8,605 nt of DNA from assembly GCA_030639305.1 (NCBI GenBank), contig DAOWCY010000261.1, forward strand, positions 1-8,605. Reading direction: 5' to 3'. A program made the translations under genes and the position numbers. The notes under the pieces are model-generated. The model ran no database searches. It was not told the origin of the DNA and was given only the letters and a program-made list of their open reading frames with translations. How positions within the stretch are numbered: position 1 is the first letter of the stretch; each line of letters begins with the position of its first letter. This document shows positions 1-6,854 of this stretch, piece after piece. The stretch is from JAGLQA01 sp023135565. Lineage in GTDB: Bacteria; Acidobacteriota; Aminicenantia; UBA2199.

Positions 1-60
1 AAAAGCCCCCTATAAAAGCTTTGAATTTTTTCCAAAACTGAATAGTTACACCGGCAATTC

Positions 61-89
61 TTGACAATCCTTTTGGGTTGTGTTAAGAG
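61..89 (+). promoter_or_regulatory. Candidate promoter of rarA
   Basis: A perfect -35 hexamer TTGACA lies at 61-66. At 17-base spacing the -10 position (84-89) reads TAAGAG, a poor match to TATAAT. A start near base 96 would leave an untranslated leader of about 120 bases before the rarA ATG. Only the -35 element is convincing, so this is a weak call. Confidence 0.25.
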
Positions 90-165
90 ATACTCTTAAA
101 TGCTTCAACAATCCATTTGGATTTAATAAAAAATGATGCTCCTGTATCGGGGATTTGAATCATAT

Positions 166-195
166 GCGGCATGTTGTTTATTACCGCCATGCCGC
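166..195 (+). other. Hairpin in the rarA leader
   Basis: The arms GCGGCATG (166-173) and CATGCCGC (188-195) are perfectly complementary over 8 bases around a 14-base loop, and end 21 bases before the rarA start codon. There is no T-run, so it is not an intrinsic terminator. It could affect translation or mRNA stability, but nothing in the sequence shows a specific role. Confidence 0.4.
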
Positions 196-216
196 GGCAT
201 AACTGGAAAAACTACC

Positions 217-1521
217 ATGAAAGACATATTCCCTTTAGCCGATAAGTTAAGGCCGGCCGGCCTGAAAGATTTTACCGGCCAGGAACACCTCACCGGCAGC
301 GATAAACTCATTCGCTCTTACATAGAAAACAAAAAATTGAGTTCCTTGATCTTCTGGGGCCCGCCGGGCACAGGCAAAACCACCCTGTCCAGGATAATCG
401 TTAAAGAGCTCGATTTTCCGGCGGTGGAGTTTTCCGCCACCATATCGCGCATCAACGAAATCCGCGATATCATGAAACAGGCGGCCCAGGTTAAGCAGGT
501 GCAGGGCAAACCGTTAGTGGTTTTCGTGGATGAGATTCACCATTTTAACAGGCACACCCAGGACGCTTTTCTCCCCTACGTGGAACGTGGGGATATCCTT
601 TTGTTGGGCACCACCACTGAAAACCCGGCCTACAAGATCAACCGTGCCCTGCTTTCCAGGATAAAAATCCTGGAATTTTTTATTTTAAACAGCGACGATT
701 TGAAGCATATTTTGAATAAAGCGCTCACTTTTATCAAAGCGGAAACCGGGGTGGAAATAAGTCTGCCGGGAAAGATAGAGAATATTGTTTTTAACTACAG
801 CAATGGCGATGCGCGGCGGTTTTTGAACCTGATCGAGATTATTTTTAATATTGTTTCGGAAACGAAGCAGCCGGTGGACGAACAAATGGTTCTGGATGTC
901 ATTCAAAACAAAGTAAGCGCTTACGACCGTACCGGCGACGACCGTTACCGATTGATTTCCGCTTTTCACAAGAGTGTGCGCAACTCCGACATAGACGCTT
1001 CTCTTTACTGGCTTTACCGCATGATGGAGGGCGGCGAAGACCTGCTGTTTATACTGCGCCGCATGATCAGGATATGTGTAGAAGACATCGGTTTTTCCGA
1101 CCCGGAAGCGTTAAAAGTTTGTTTGTCCGCCAAAGAGGCTTATGAGTATTTAGGTTCTCCCGAAGGCGATCTTTTTTTAACCCAGGCTGCTATTTATTTA
1201 GCTGCCGCACCCAAGAGCAATTCCCTCTACCTCACCGAAAAGAAGATGAAAAAGATCGTGGAAAAGTACAAAAACCTGGAAGTTCCTATTCACATAGTCA
1301 ATCCATCGAACTTTATAGCCACCGGCAAAGGAGCGGGGAAAGAGTATGTTTACGCCCATGATTTTAAGGAGAAGACCACGGCTATGGAGACCATTCCCGG
1401 TGAGATCGAAGAGCGGGATTTTTATGTGCCCAATGAATTGGGATTTGAAAAGAAGATCGAGGCGCGGATCAATTACTGGAAAAAAATAAAAGCCGCCCTA
1501 AAGGGGCGTGTCTCAGGGTAG
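217..1521 (+). CDS. rarA: Replication-associated recombination protein A (RarA/MgsA), AAA+ ATPase
   Basis: A cytoplasmic clamp-loader-like AAA+ ATPase of the RarA/MgsA/WRNIP1 family, which acts at stalled replication forks. With the ATG at 217 the protein has 434 residues, a normal family length. The reading frame stays open upstream to an ATG at 133, but family members begin with a PLADKLRP-type segment, found here at residues 6-13, so 217 is preferred; its ribosome site (GGAAAA) is weak. Visible motifs are Walker A GPPGTGKT (48-55), Walker B VVFVDEIHHF (101-110), sensor 1 GTTTEN (131-136), an arginine finger in LLSRIK (about R148) and a sensor 2 region NGDARRFLN (196-204). The C-terminal oligomerisation domain starts near 247 with SAFHKSVRNSD and includes LAAAPKSN and YVYAHDF. 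No key residue is missing. It is followed by a long non-coding gap, so it is probably transcribed alone. Confidence 0.95.
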   Translation: MKDIFPLADKLRPAGLKDFTGQEHLTGSDKLIRSYIENKKLSSLIFWGPPGTGKTTLSRIIVKELDFPAVEFSATISRINEIRDIMKQAAQVKQVQGKPLVVFVDEIHHFNRHTQDAFLPYVERGDILLLGTTTENPAYKINRALLSRIKILEFFILNSDDLKHILNKALTFIKAETGVEISLPGKIENIVFNYSNGDARRFLNLIEIIFNIVSETKQPVDEQMVLDVIQNKVSAYDRTGDDRYRLISAFHKSVRNSDIDASLYWLYRMMEGGEDLLFILRRMIRICVEDIGFSDPEALKVCLSAKEAYEYLGSPEGDLFLTQAAIYLAAAPKSNSLYLTEKKMKKIVEKYKNLEVPIHIVNPSNFIATGKGAGKEYVYAHDFKEKTTAMETIPGEIEERDFYVPNELGFEKKIEARINYWKKIKAALKGRVSG

Positions 1522-1561
1522 AAAAGCTTATCGCTCAACAAAAGTTTTGGTCCGCGGCAAG

Positions 1562-1630
1562 GGGCAGCGTGTGAGCGCTTTTGCTTCTCACTAATCAAAA
1601 GTTTTGATCAAACTTTTTCAAAAGTTTGGC
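1562..1630. repeat. 69-base palindromic repeat, copy 1
   Basis: This segment matches 1724-1792 without gaps at 65 of 69 positions. It begins GGGCAGCGTGTGAGCGC and contains two nested symmetries: ATCAAAA-G-TTTTGAT (1594-1608), and a 9-base inverted repeat CAAACTTTT / AAAAGTTTG (1609-1617 and 1620-1628). GCCGCCGGAGGC follows at 1641-1652, as it follows copy 2. The rarA stop lies about 40 bases upstream and no other terminator is evident there, so the T-rich hairpin might help end rarA transcription. It resembles dispersed REP-like intergenic repeats of Clostridia, but that comparison is from memory. Confidence 0.8.
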
Positions 1631-1684
1631 TCCCGGCAGGGCCGCCGGAGGCAAGAACGCTTTTGATTTTAAACCCCACTCGCG

Positions 1685-1722
1685 CCCCGTACGCACGGGG
1701 AGGCGATGAGCGGCTTCGCCGC
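1685..1722. other. GC-rich double hairpin between the repeat copies
   Basis: Two short perfect inverted repeats sit side by side: CCCCGT-acgc-ACGGGG (1685-1700) and GCGGC-ttc-GCCGC (1710-1722). They directly precede repeat copy 2 and are absent before copy 1, so they may be part of a longer mosaic repeat unit. Neither has a T-run. A partial copy of the repeat interior (CGCTTTTGATT, 1659-1669) lies between copy 1 and this structure. Confidence 0.5.
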
Positions 1723-1723
1723 A

Positions 1724-1792
1724 GGGCAGCGTGTGAGCGCTTTTGATTCTAAATAATCAAAAGTTTTGATCAAACTTTTACAAAAGTTTGGC
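1724..1792. repeat. 69-base palindromic repeat, copy 2
   Basis: This is the second copy of the 1562-1630 element, offset by exactly 162 bases. Four substitutions separate them, three of them C-to-A relative to copy 1, clustered in the TTCT-flanking part and in the hairpin loop; both palindromic arms are unchanged. The shared GCCGCCGGAGGC motif begins at 1791 here, whereas copy 1 has extra bases before it. The preserved arms suggest that the folded form matters or that duplication was recent. Confidence 0.8.
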
Positions 1793-1863
1793 CGCCGGAG
1801 GCTAAAAAAAACGTTAAAAGCATAATTACTTTAGCTGGTGGGATTTTATTTCTTTTAGAGATT

Positions 1864-1872
1864 TGGTATAAT
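1864..1872 (+). promoter_or_regulatory. Extended -10 promoter of the dehydrogenase gene
   Basis: TGGTATAAT is a perfect -10 hexamer (TATAAT, 1867-1872) with the extended TG one base upstream. The -35 region at 17-base spacing (1844-1849, TTTATT) is poor, as is common for extended -10 promoters. Transcription would start near 1879 and give a leader of about 115 bases before the dehydrogenase ATG. Confidence 0.55.
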
Positions 1873-1880
1873 AGGTTACG

Positions 1881-1997
1881 ATGAAAAAAATATCGACTTA
1901 TTTACCGGGTATGTTTCCCGGAACCGGCAGGGGCAGTCAGAGCTGTGCGGCGGGAACAAACGCAATAATAGAGCATCTTGAAGGAGCGAACAGATGA
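1881..1997 (+). CDS. Possible 38-codon leader ORF overlapping the dehydrogenase start
   Basis: An ATG at 1881 opens a frame of 38 codons starting MKKISTYLPGMFPG and ending at the TGA at 1995-1997. The stop overlaps the downstream ATG as ATGA (1994-1997), the classic arrangement for translational coupling. Against it, the only upstream ribosome-site-like bases are AGG at 1873-1875, and the predicted transcription start is only a few bases before the ATG, so it would be nearly leaderless. The product resembles nothing I recognise. It may be chance; the same RNA also holds a CCGGG / CCCGG hairpin (about 1904-1920). Confidence 0.2.
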   Translation: MKKISTYLPGMFPGTGRGSQSCAAGTNAIIEHLEGANR

Positions 1998-2752
1998 AAA
2001 TCAATCTTATAAGTATGAATGTTTTGGTTACAGGAGCCAGCCGGGGAATCGGCCGGGCCATTTCGCAATATTTAGGTGAGGCAGGCGCCACCCTGGCAAT
2101 ACATTACAATAAGAACCAGGAAGCTGCCGTCGAACTGGCAAGAATGGTAGGAAACGCTTCTAAAGTTTTCCAGGCCAACTTAGAGAACCCGGAGGAGTGT
2201 TTCACTCTTTTTGAAGAGATCGAAGAGAAATTAGGCCCCGTGCATGTGTTGGTTAATAATGCCGGGGTGGCGATAAAATCCCCCCTGGACTTACCGGGAC
2301 AAGACTGGGTTGAGCAGTGGGAAAGGACTATGCGAGTGAACCTGACCTCTGTGGGCCTGTTGTGCAAAGCAGCGGTCGAACGTTTTCTTACCCGCAGTGG
2401 CGGCCGGATCATTAATATTGCTTCGCGGGCGGCCTTTAGGGGAGATACTTCCGATTACCTGGCCTATGCCGCATCCAAAGGGGGCGTTGTTGCCCTGACC
2501 CGTTCGCTTGCCCGGGCCTACGGCAAAAAAGGAATAAAAGCATTCGTGGTGGCCCCGGGATTTGTCAGGACAGACATGGCCCAGGAATTTTTCGACACAT
2601 ATGGAGAGGAAATCGCTTTGAATGATATTGCTTTGCCCGAGTTGACCGAACCGGATGATGTGGCTCCTATGGTGGCTTTCCTGGCCAGCGGCATGGCGGA
2701 TCACGCCACCGGCGGCACTTTCGACATCAACGCCGGCAGTTATGTGCATTAG
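1994..2752 (+). CDS. Short-chain dehydrogenase/reductase, FabG-like
   Basis: A classical SDR-family NAD(P)-dependent oxidoreductase of 252 residues, most similar in layout to 3-oxoacyl-ACP reductase (FabG). The Rossmann motif TGASRGIG is at 13-20, NNAG at 88-91, and the catalytic set is N116, S144, Y158 and K162 (YAASK, 158-162). Arg17 in the glycine-rich motif often goes with NADPH preference; that is a family tendency, not proof. The C-terminal TGGTFDINAG-type segment is also normal. The ATG at 1994 is chosen because AAGGAG (1981-1986) sits 7 bases upstream; the alternative Met8 (2015) has no ribosome site. No acyl-carrier or fatty-acid gene lies next to it, so a fatty-acid role is not supported by context and the substrate is unknown. 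It appears to be a single-gene unit between its own promoter and the terminator near 2990. Confidence 0.9.
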   Translation: MKINLISMNVLVTGASRGIGRAISQYLGEAGATLAIHYNKNQEAAVELARMVGNASKVFQANLENPEECFTLFEEIEEKLGPVHVLVNNAGVAIKSPLDLPGQDWVEQWERTMRVNLTSVGLLCKAAVERFLTRSGGRIINIASRAAFRGDTSDYLAYAASKGGVVALTRSLARAYGKKGIKAFVVAPGFVRTDMAQEFFDTYGEEIALNDIALPELTEPDDVAPMVAFLASGMADHATGGTFDINAGSYVH

Positions 2753-2769
2753 TCCGGGACCCCGGTACC

Positions 2770-2790
2770 AGCTTTCAGCGTTCGGCAGGA
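2770..2790. repeat. Short heptanucleotide repeat downstream of the dehydrogenase
   Basis: AGCTTTC, AGCGTTC and the partial GGCAGGA follow one another in exact 7-base register. The same unit type (RGCNWTC) occurs as a longer array after the ABC permease at 5246-5280. Only two full units are present here. Confidence 0.45.
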
Positions 2791-2842
2791 AAATTAAAAC
2801 TAAACTTTAAACAAGCTAACTGCGTATCATAAAGTTAAAAAA

Positions 2843-2987
2843 GCGGACGGAATCCGCGGCCCATGATGGGTCTGGGAAATACATATTCAACCAGGATAAC
2901 CCAAAAGTTTGTTTTTTTATCGGATTTCGGGTATCCTGTCCCTGTTGTATCGCCGCGGAGCGGTTTATAGGCTGCCCGCGCTGCGGG
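2843..2987 (+). promoter_or_regulatory. Structured leader or 3' region before the ABC operon
   Basis: The 285-base gap between the dehydrogenase and the ABC ATPase has no convincing gene but several foldable segments: GCGGA/TCCGC (2843-2857), GGCCCA/TGGGTC (2858-2872), a long-range AGGATAaCCC / GGGTATCCT stem (2893-2902 with 2929-2937), CCGC/GCGG (2953-2963) and the terminator hairpin. The order of several hairpins, then a terminator, then a ribosome site fits an attenuated leader. It fits equally well a plain 3' end of the dehydrogenase transcript. I do not recognise a known riboswitch consensus, and no good promoter is visible at its 5' side. Confidence 0.35.
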
Positions 2988-2995
2988 TTTTTTTT
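2975..2995 (+). terminator. Intrinsic terminator between dehydrogenase and ABC operon
   Basis: CCCGC (2975-2979), loop GCT and GCGGG (2983-2987) form a compact GC stem followed directly by eight T residues (2988-2995). This is a textbook Rho-independent terminator on the + strand. It lies 223 bases past the dehydrogenase stop and 42 bases before the ABC ATPase ATG, so it may end the former transcript or attenuate the latter. Confidence 0.8.
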
Positions 2996-3037
2996 AGCAA
3001 AAATTCTCGGAATATTAATTAAAAGAGAGGAACGTTT

Positions 3038-3965
<928 letters not shown>

Positions 3966-3973
<8 letters not shown>

Positions 3974-5234
3974 CTTCAGGGTATCTGCAGTTTTGAAGCG
4001 GGAACTTCGTGAGCGGATTATGACAAAATCATTTATTATCAGCACCCTGGCGCTGCCGCTGATAATGGTTTTGATTTTCGGTTTTCAATACCTGATGCTC
4101 TCCATGGAAGGGGATGCGGGCACGAAAATATTTATCGCTTCCGAAATCGACGGCGTTACCGAAGGGCTGCGGGAAGAGTTTGCGCAGCGTTCCTGGGTGA
4201 AGAACGGCGACTATACGATTACTTATCAAACCATGTCCGGCGTCGATTTCGAGAAATACTTAGAGCAGCACAAGAGCGATGTTTTATCCGGCAAAGTTAC
4301 GGGGATCATGTTCGTACCTGCTGCGGTGCTGCAGGATAAGAAGATAAGTTATTACTCCAAAAGCACCCGCAACCTGAACTTAGAAGAAAAAATATCCCGG
4401 GTAATCAACCGGGTATTTATAGATAATTATTTTAAAGATAAAAATATTTCGTCGCAGGACATTCGTTATGCCCGTATCAATGTCAACTTTAATACCTTTA
4501 AAATCACCAAAGATGAAGGCATTAAAAAAGAGAGTGGGGGTAACCTGGCCTTAGCCTATATCTTTTCTTTCCTGCTTTATATCAGTTTGTTGATGATGGG
4601 TGGCATGGTGATGAACTCAGTGATCGAAGAAAAGACCAACCGCGTCTGTGAGGTGATACTTTCTTCGGTTAGTGCCCGGGAGTTGATGACCGGAAAAATA
4701 CTCGGTTCCGCCTTAACCGGTCTTTTGCAGATGGTGGTGTGGTTGACCCCGATTTTAGTAGTCATCGGTTTTAAGCTGCCCGTGCTGCCGGTAGGATTAG
4801 TTATCCAGATTAGCACCTGGCAGGTGCTTTACTTCTTGCTGAACTTTTTTATCGGCCTGCTTACTTTCGTGGGCTTATATGCCACGGTGGGAGCTATCTT
4901 TAACACTCCCCAGGAAGCCCAGGGCGCTGTGGCGCCGTTGATGATGCTGATCGTCATTCCTTTTCTAATCACCATTTCGTTGATCAAGAATCCCACCAAC
5001 ACCCTGGCCGAAGTGGCATCTATGATTCCCTTTGCGTCGATTATCGTGATGCCGGCCCGGATGACCCTGATCGACGTGCCATTGTGGCAGTTCCTCTTAT
5101 CTTTTGCCATCAACGTCGGCACCATACTGGCTCTTTTCCCTTTTGCCGGAAAAATCTACCGTATCGGGATTTTACGCACCGGCAAAAAACCGCAGTTAAA
5201 GGAAGTGGTCAAGTGGCTTAAAATGACTCATTAG
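3966..5234 (+). CDS. ABC-2 type transporter permease, NatB/YhaP-like
   Basis: The membrane partner of the preceding ATPase, 422 residues from the ATG at 3966. The frame is open further upstream to an ATG at 3921, but that extension would be a lysine run encoded inside the ATPase gene's A-rich tail, whereas GAGGTG (3956-3961) sits just ahead of 3966. Topology by eye is one helix at about 22-44, a large hydrophilic domain (about 45-190) likely outside the cell, then five helices near 194-216, 243-269, 286-308, 320-341 and 372-394. The segment EEKTNRVCEVILSS (221-234), just after the second helix, is the conserved ABC-2 cytoplasmic motif. A large extracytoplasmic loop after helix 1 fits the NatB/YhaP subgroup. 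The exported substrate cannot be inferred from the neighbours. Confidence 0.9.
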
Positions 5235-5245
5235 CAGCCCTTAGC

Positions 5246-5280
5246 GGCTATCAGCTTTCGGCATTCAGCCTTCGGCAAAC
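5246..5280. repeat. Heptanucleotide tandem repeat after the ABC permease
   Basis: Five consecutive 7-base units, GGCTATC, AGCTTTC, GGCATTC, AGCCTTC and GGCAAAC, run in perfect register 11 bases after the permease stop. The consensus is RGCNWTC, with the last unit degenerate. The same unit type occurs after the dehydrogenase stop at 2770-2790. The array is not translated by any recognised gene. Confidence 0.6.
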
Positions 5281-5288
5281 TGACATTC

Positions 5289-5308
5289 GTGAGACCTGAT
5301 GGTCTTAC
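5289..5308. other. Hairpin between the convergent operons
   Basis: GTGAGACC and GGTCTTAC pair over 8 bases, with one G-U wobble in the + strand RNA, around the loop TGAT. There is no T-run on either side, so an intrinsic terminator is doubtful, though it lies where transcripts from both directions should end. Confidence 0.35.
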
Positions 5309-5408
5309 CTCCGGCAGTGGCGATTTTCAGCAGCTTCCGGCCGGGTTAGAATAGGTTGTTCGAGAATTCATTAATTGATAAATTGCGTGTTTGGGCAAGC
5401 CACAGTAA

Positions 5409-5441
5409 GCCCCTACAACTCTGGATTTCACTTGTAGGGGC
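5409..5441. repeat. Perfect 10-base inverted repeat (GCCCCTACAA / TTGTAGGGGC)
   Basis: The arms at 5409-5418 and 5432-5441 are perfectly complementary around a 13-base loop. Arms of the type TTGTAGGGGCG recur in intergenic regions of many bacterial genomes; that is memory, not a search. It lies midway between the ends of the two convergent operons and may act as a transcript end or processing point, but it lacks a T-run. Confidence 0.6.
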
Positions 5442-5505
5442 GACCAGCAAGCAGTCTTATTTTGGGGGATTTGAATTAGTTCCCGGACCGTTACTTAAAC
5501 CTTAA

Positions 5506-5546
5506 CCTGAGTTCTCTTGAGCTCCTCCTGAGACCTCTTGAGTTCT
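5506..5546. repeat. Four-unit tandem repeat of about 10 bases at the end of the gamma gene
   Basis: The units are CCTGAGTTCT, CTTGAGCTCCT, CCTGAGACCT and CTTGAGTTCT (10, 11, 10 and 10 bases), sharing CYTGAG followed by a short tail ending CT. The last unit overlaps the stop codon of the - strand gamma subunit gene (CTA at 5545-5547). On the gamma transcript the array begins at the stop codon. Confidence 0.55.
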
Positions 5547-6081
5547 ACACTTTGCTCATGCCTAATTCAAAGGCTTCCTGGTTTAGGGGGAGCATGTGGT
5601 GGTAACGTTCGGGTAAGGTTTCTTTAAGAGCGGTCATCAACGAGTCCGTGCCGACGATCGGGTCTGCCTTCATCAGGGCGCCTAAAACCAACATGTTCAT
5701 TACTTTAACATTTTTTAGCTCTTCGGTGGCTATCTCGATGGCAGGTAGGGCATAAGCTTTTATATCATCGCGAGTGGGACCGCGTTTAATGGTGCTGCTT
5801 TCCCAGATGAGAATGCCGTCCTTTTTGACCCGGGGCTCGAACTTATCTAAAGATGGTTGATTCAAAACCACGACTATATCATATTCGGTGACAATTGGAG
5901 AAGAGATCGGTTCATCGCTGACATTGACCATACAGTTAGCTGTGCCGCCCCGCATTTCGGGACCATAAGAAGGCATCCAACTGACTTCTTTTCCCTCTTT
6001 CATGGCTGCGTAAGCTAACAACGAACCCATGGTTAACACACCCTGTCCGCCAAATCCTGAAAAAATCATTTCTTTTAACAT
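5545..6081 (-). CDS. korC: 2-oxoacid:ferredoxin oxidoreductase, gamma subunit
   Basis: The gamma subunit (catalytic domain 3, the KorC/PorG family) of a four-subunit 2-oxoacid:ferredoxin oxidoreductase, 178 residues, cytoplasmic. The family marks are the N-terminal GFGGQG (9-14), the segment SYGPEMRGG (38-46) and the hydrophobic strand YDIVVVLNQPSLDKF (67-81). This domain is thought to contribute to CoA and inter-subunit contacts. The ATG at 6081 has AGGAGG (6088-6093) 6 bases upstream, overlapping the stop of the beta gene, and the gap to beta is 10 bases. It is the last gene of the operon. The symbol assumes the Kor naming; Vor naming would be equally valid. Confidence 0.9.
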   Translation of the reverse strand: MLKEMIFSGFGGQGVLTMGSLLAYAAMKEGKEVSWMPSYGPEMRGGTANCMVNVSDEPISSPIVTEYDIVVVLNQPSLDKFEPRVKKDGILIWESSTIKRGPTRDDIKAYALPAIEIATEELKNVKVMNMLVLGALMKADPIVGTDSLMTALKETLPERYHHMLPLNQEAFELGMSKV

Positions 6082-6091
6082 GTGCTGCCTC

Positions 6092-6853
6092 CTACTTTGC
6101 CGGTTTGCCCGGTTCCTTAAACACTCCCAGGGGATAGTAAGGAAATACTTTGTCTTTCAACCAGTCCAACGACTCCTCGGGGGTGCACTTCCAGCCGGAA
6201 GGACAATTGGATGCCACTTCGATAAAGGTGGTGCCGAGACCCTGCTGCTGGTATTCAAAGGCTTTTTTCAAGGCCCTTTTGGCTTTCCTGGAATTGGCCG
6301 GGGTGTTGCAGGTGATCCGTTCCACGTAAGCCACTTTTTCGAACTGCGACACGATTTCACACATCTTTAGGGGCATGCCTACCTTGCTTGTGTCCCTGCC
6401 GTAAGGCGAGGTGGTGGTTTTTTGACCGTCTAATGTGGTGGGCGCCATCTGGCCGCCGGTCATGCCGTAAATGCCGTTGTTGATAAAGATAAAGGTGAAG
6501 TTTTCACCCCGGTTGCAGGCATGAATAGTTTCGGCTGTACCGATGGCTGCCAGGTCGCCGTCTCCCTGGTAAGAGAAAACAAACCGGTCGGGCAGCATCC
6601 TTTTAACCGCGGTGGCTACGGCTGCCGCACGGCCGTGGGCCGCTTGCTGCATGTCCACGTCTAAGTAATCATAAGCAAATACCGAACACCCTACCGGACA
6701 AATGCCTATGGTTTTATCCTGGACATCCATTTCCTGCACTACTTCCATCAACATTTTGTGGATGGTGGAATGAAAACAACCGGGACAATAGTGCATCCGT
6801 TTGCCGGTCAGGGCTGCGGGTCTTTTATATATGACTTCGTATCCTTCTTTCAT
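6092..6853 (-). CDS. korB: 2-oxoacid:ferredoxin oxidoreductase, beta subunit (TPP-binding)
   Basis: The thiamine-pyrophosphate-binding beta subunit, 253 residues. The TPP/metal motif begins GDGD at 97-100 and closes with NN at 125-126, the usual spacing. Four cysteines stand where beta subunits hold a [4Fe-4S] cluster: C23 and C26 (HYCPGCFHS), C56 (within CPVGCS) and C217 (NCPSGW). C52 is an extra cysteine close to C56. The cluster assignment follows from the PFOR/OFOR family. The subunit decarboxylates the 2-oxoacid on TPP and passes electrons to ferredoxin. The ATG at 6853 lies 1 base beyond the alpha stop, with GAGGAG (6861-6866) inside the end of alpha, so translation of the two is probably coupled. 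Its C-terminus ends shortly after an LDWLKDKVFPYYPLGVF region, with no fused domain. Confidence 0.93.
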   Translation of the reverse strand: MKEGYEVIYKRPAALTGKRMHYCPGCFHSTIHKMLMEVVQEMDVQDKTIGICPVGCSVFAYDYLDVDMQQAAHGRAAAVATAVKRMLPDRFVFSYQGDGDLAAIGTAETIHACNRGENFTFIFINNGIYGMTGGQMAPTTLDGQKTTTSPYGRDTSKVGMPLKMCEIVSQFEKVAYVERITCNTPANSRKAKRALKKAFEYQQQGLGTTFIEVASNCPSGWKCTPEESLDWLKDKVFPYYPLGVFKEPGKPAK

Positions 6854-6854
6854 C

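Noticed and set aside
145..200. tRNA T-arm-like bases (GGGATTTGAATC) upstream of rarA
   Set aside because: The T-stem does not pair, and no acceptor, anticodon or D arm can be built around it.
133..216. N-terminal extension of rarA from the ATG at 133
   Set aside because: The extra 28 residues (cysteine-rich, unlike any RarA start) precede the conserved family N-terminus, and a strong hairpin overlaps this stretch. The ATG at 217 gives the normal length.
1494..1508. CGCCC/GGGCG hairpin at the end of rarA as a terminator
   Set aside because: It lies inside the coding sequence and is not followed by a T-run.
1562..1792. CRISPR-like array
   Set aside because: There are only two copies, of 69 bases, with a 93-base interval that itself contains repeat fragments, and no cas genes nearby.
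2291..2749. 152-codon open frame on the - strand inside the dehydrogenase gene
   Set aside because: It lies wholly opposite a well-supported SDR gene with all catalytic motifs, has no ribosome site and no recognisable domain. It is a shadow frame.
2843..2857. ACGG-containing hairpin resembling half of a mini-ykkC (guanidine-II) riboswitch
   Set aside because: That class needs two hairpins each with an ACGR loop. The second hairpin here (2858-2872) lacks it, and the pairing of the first does not place ACGG neatly in the loop.
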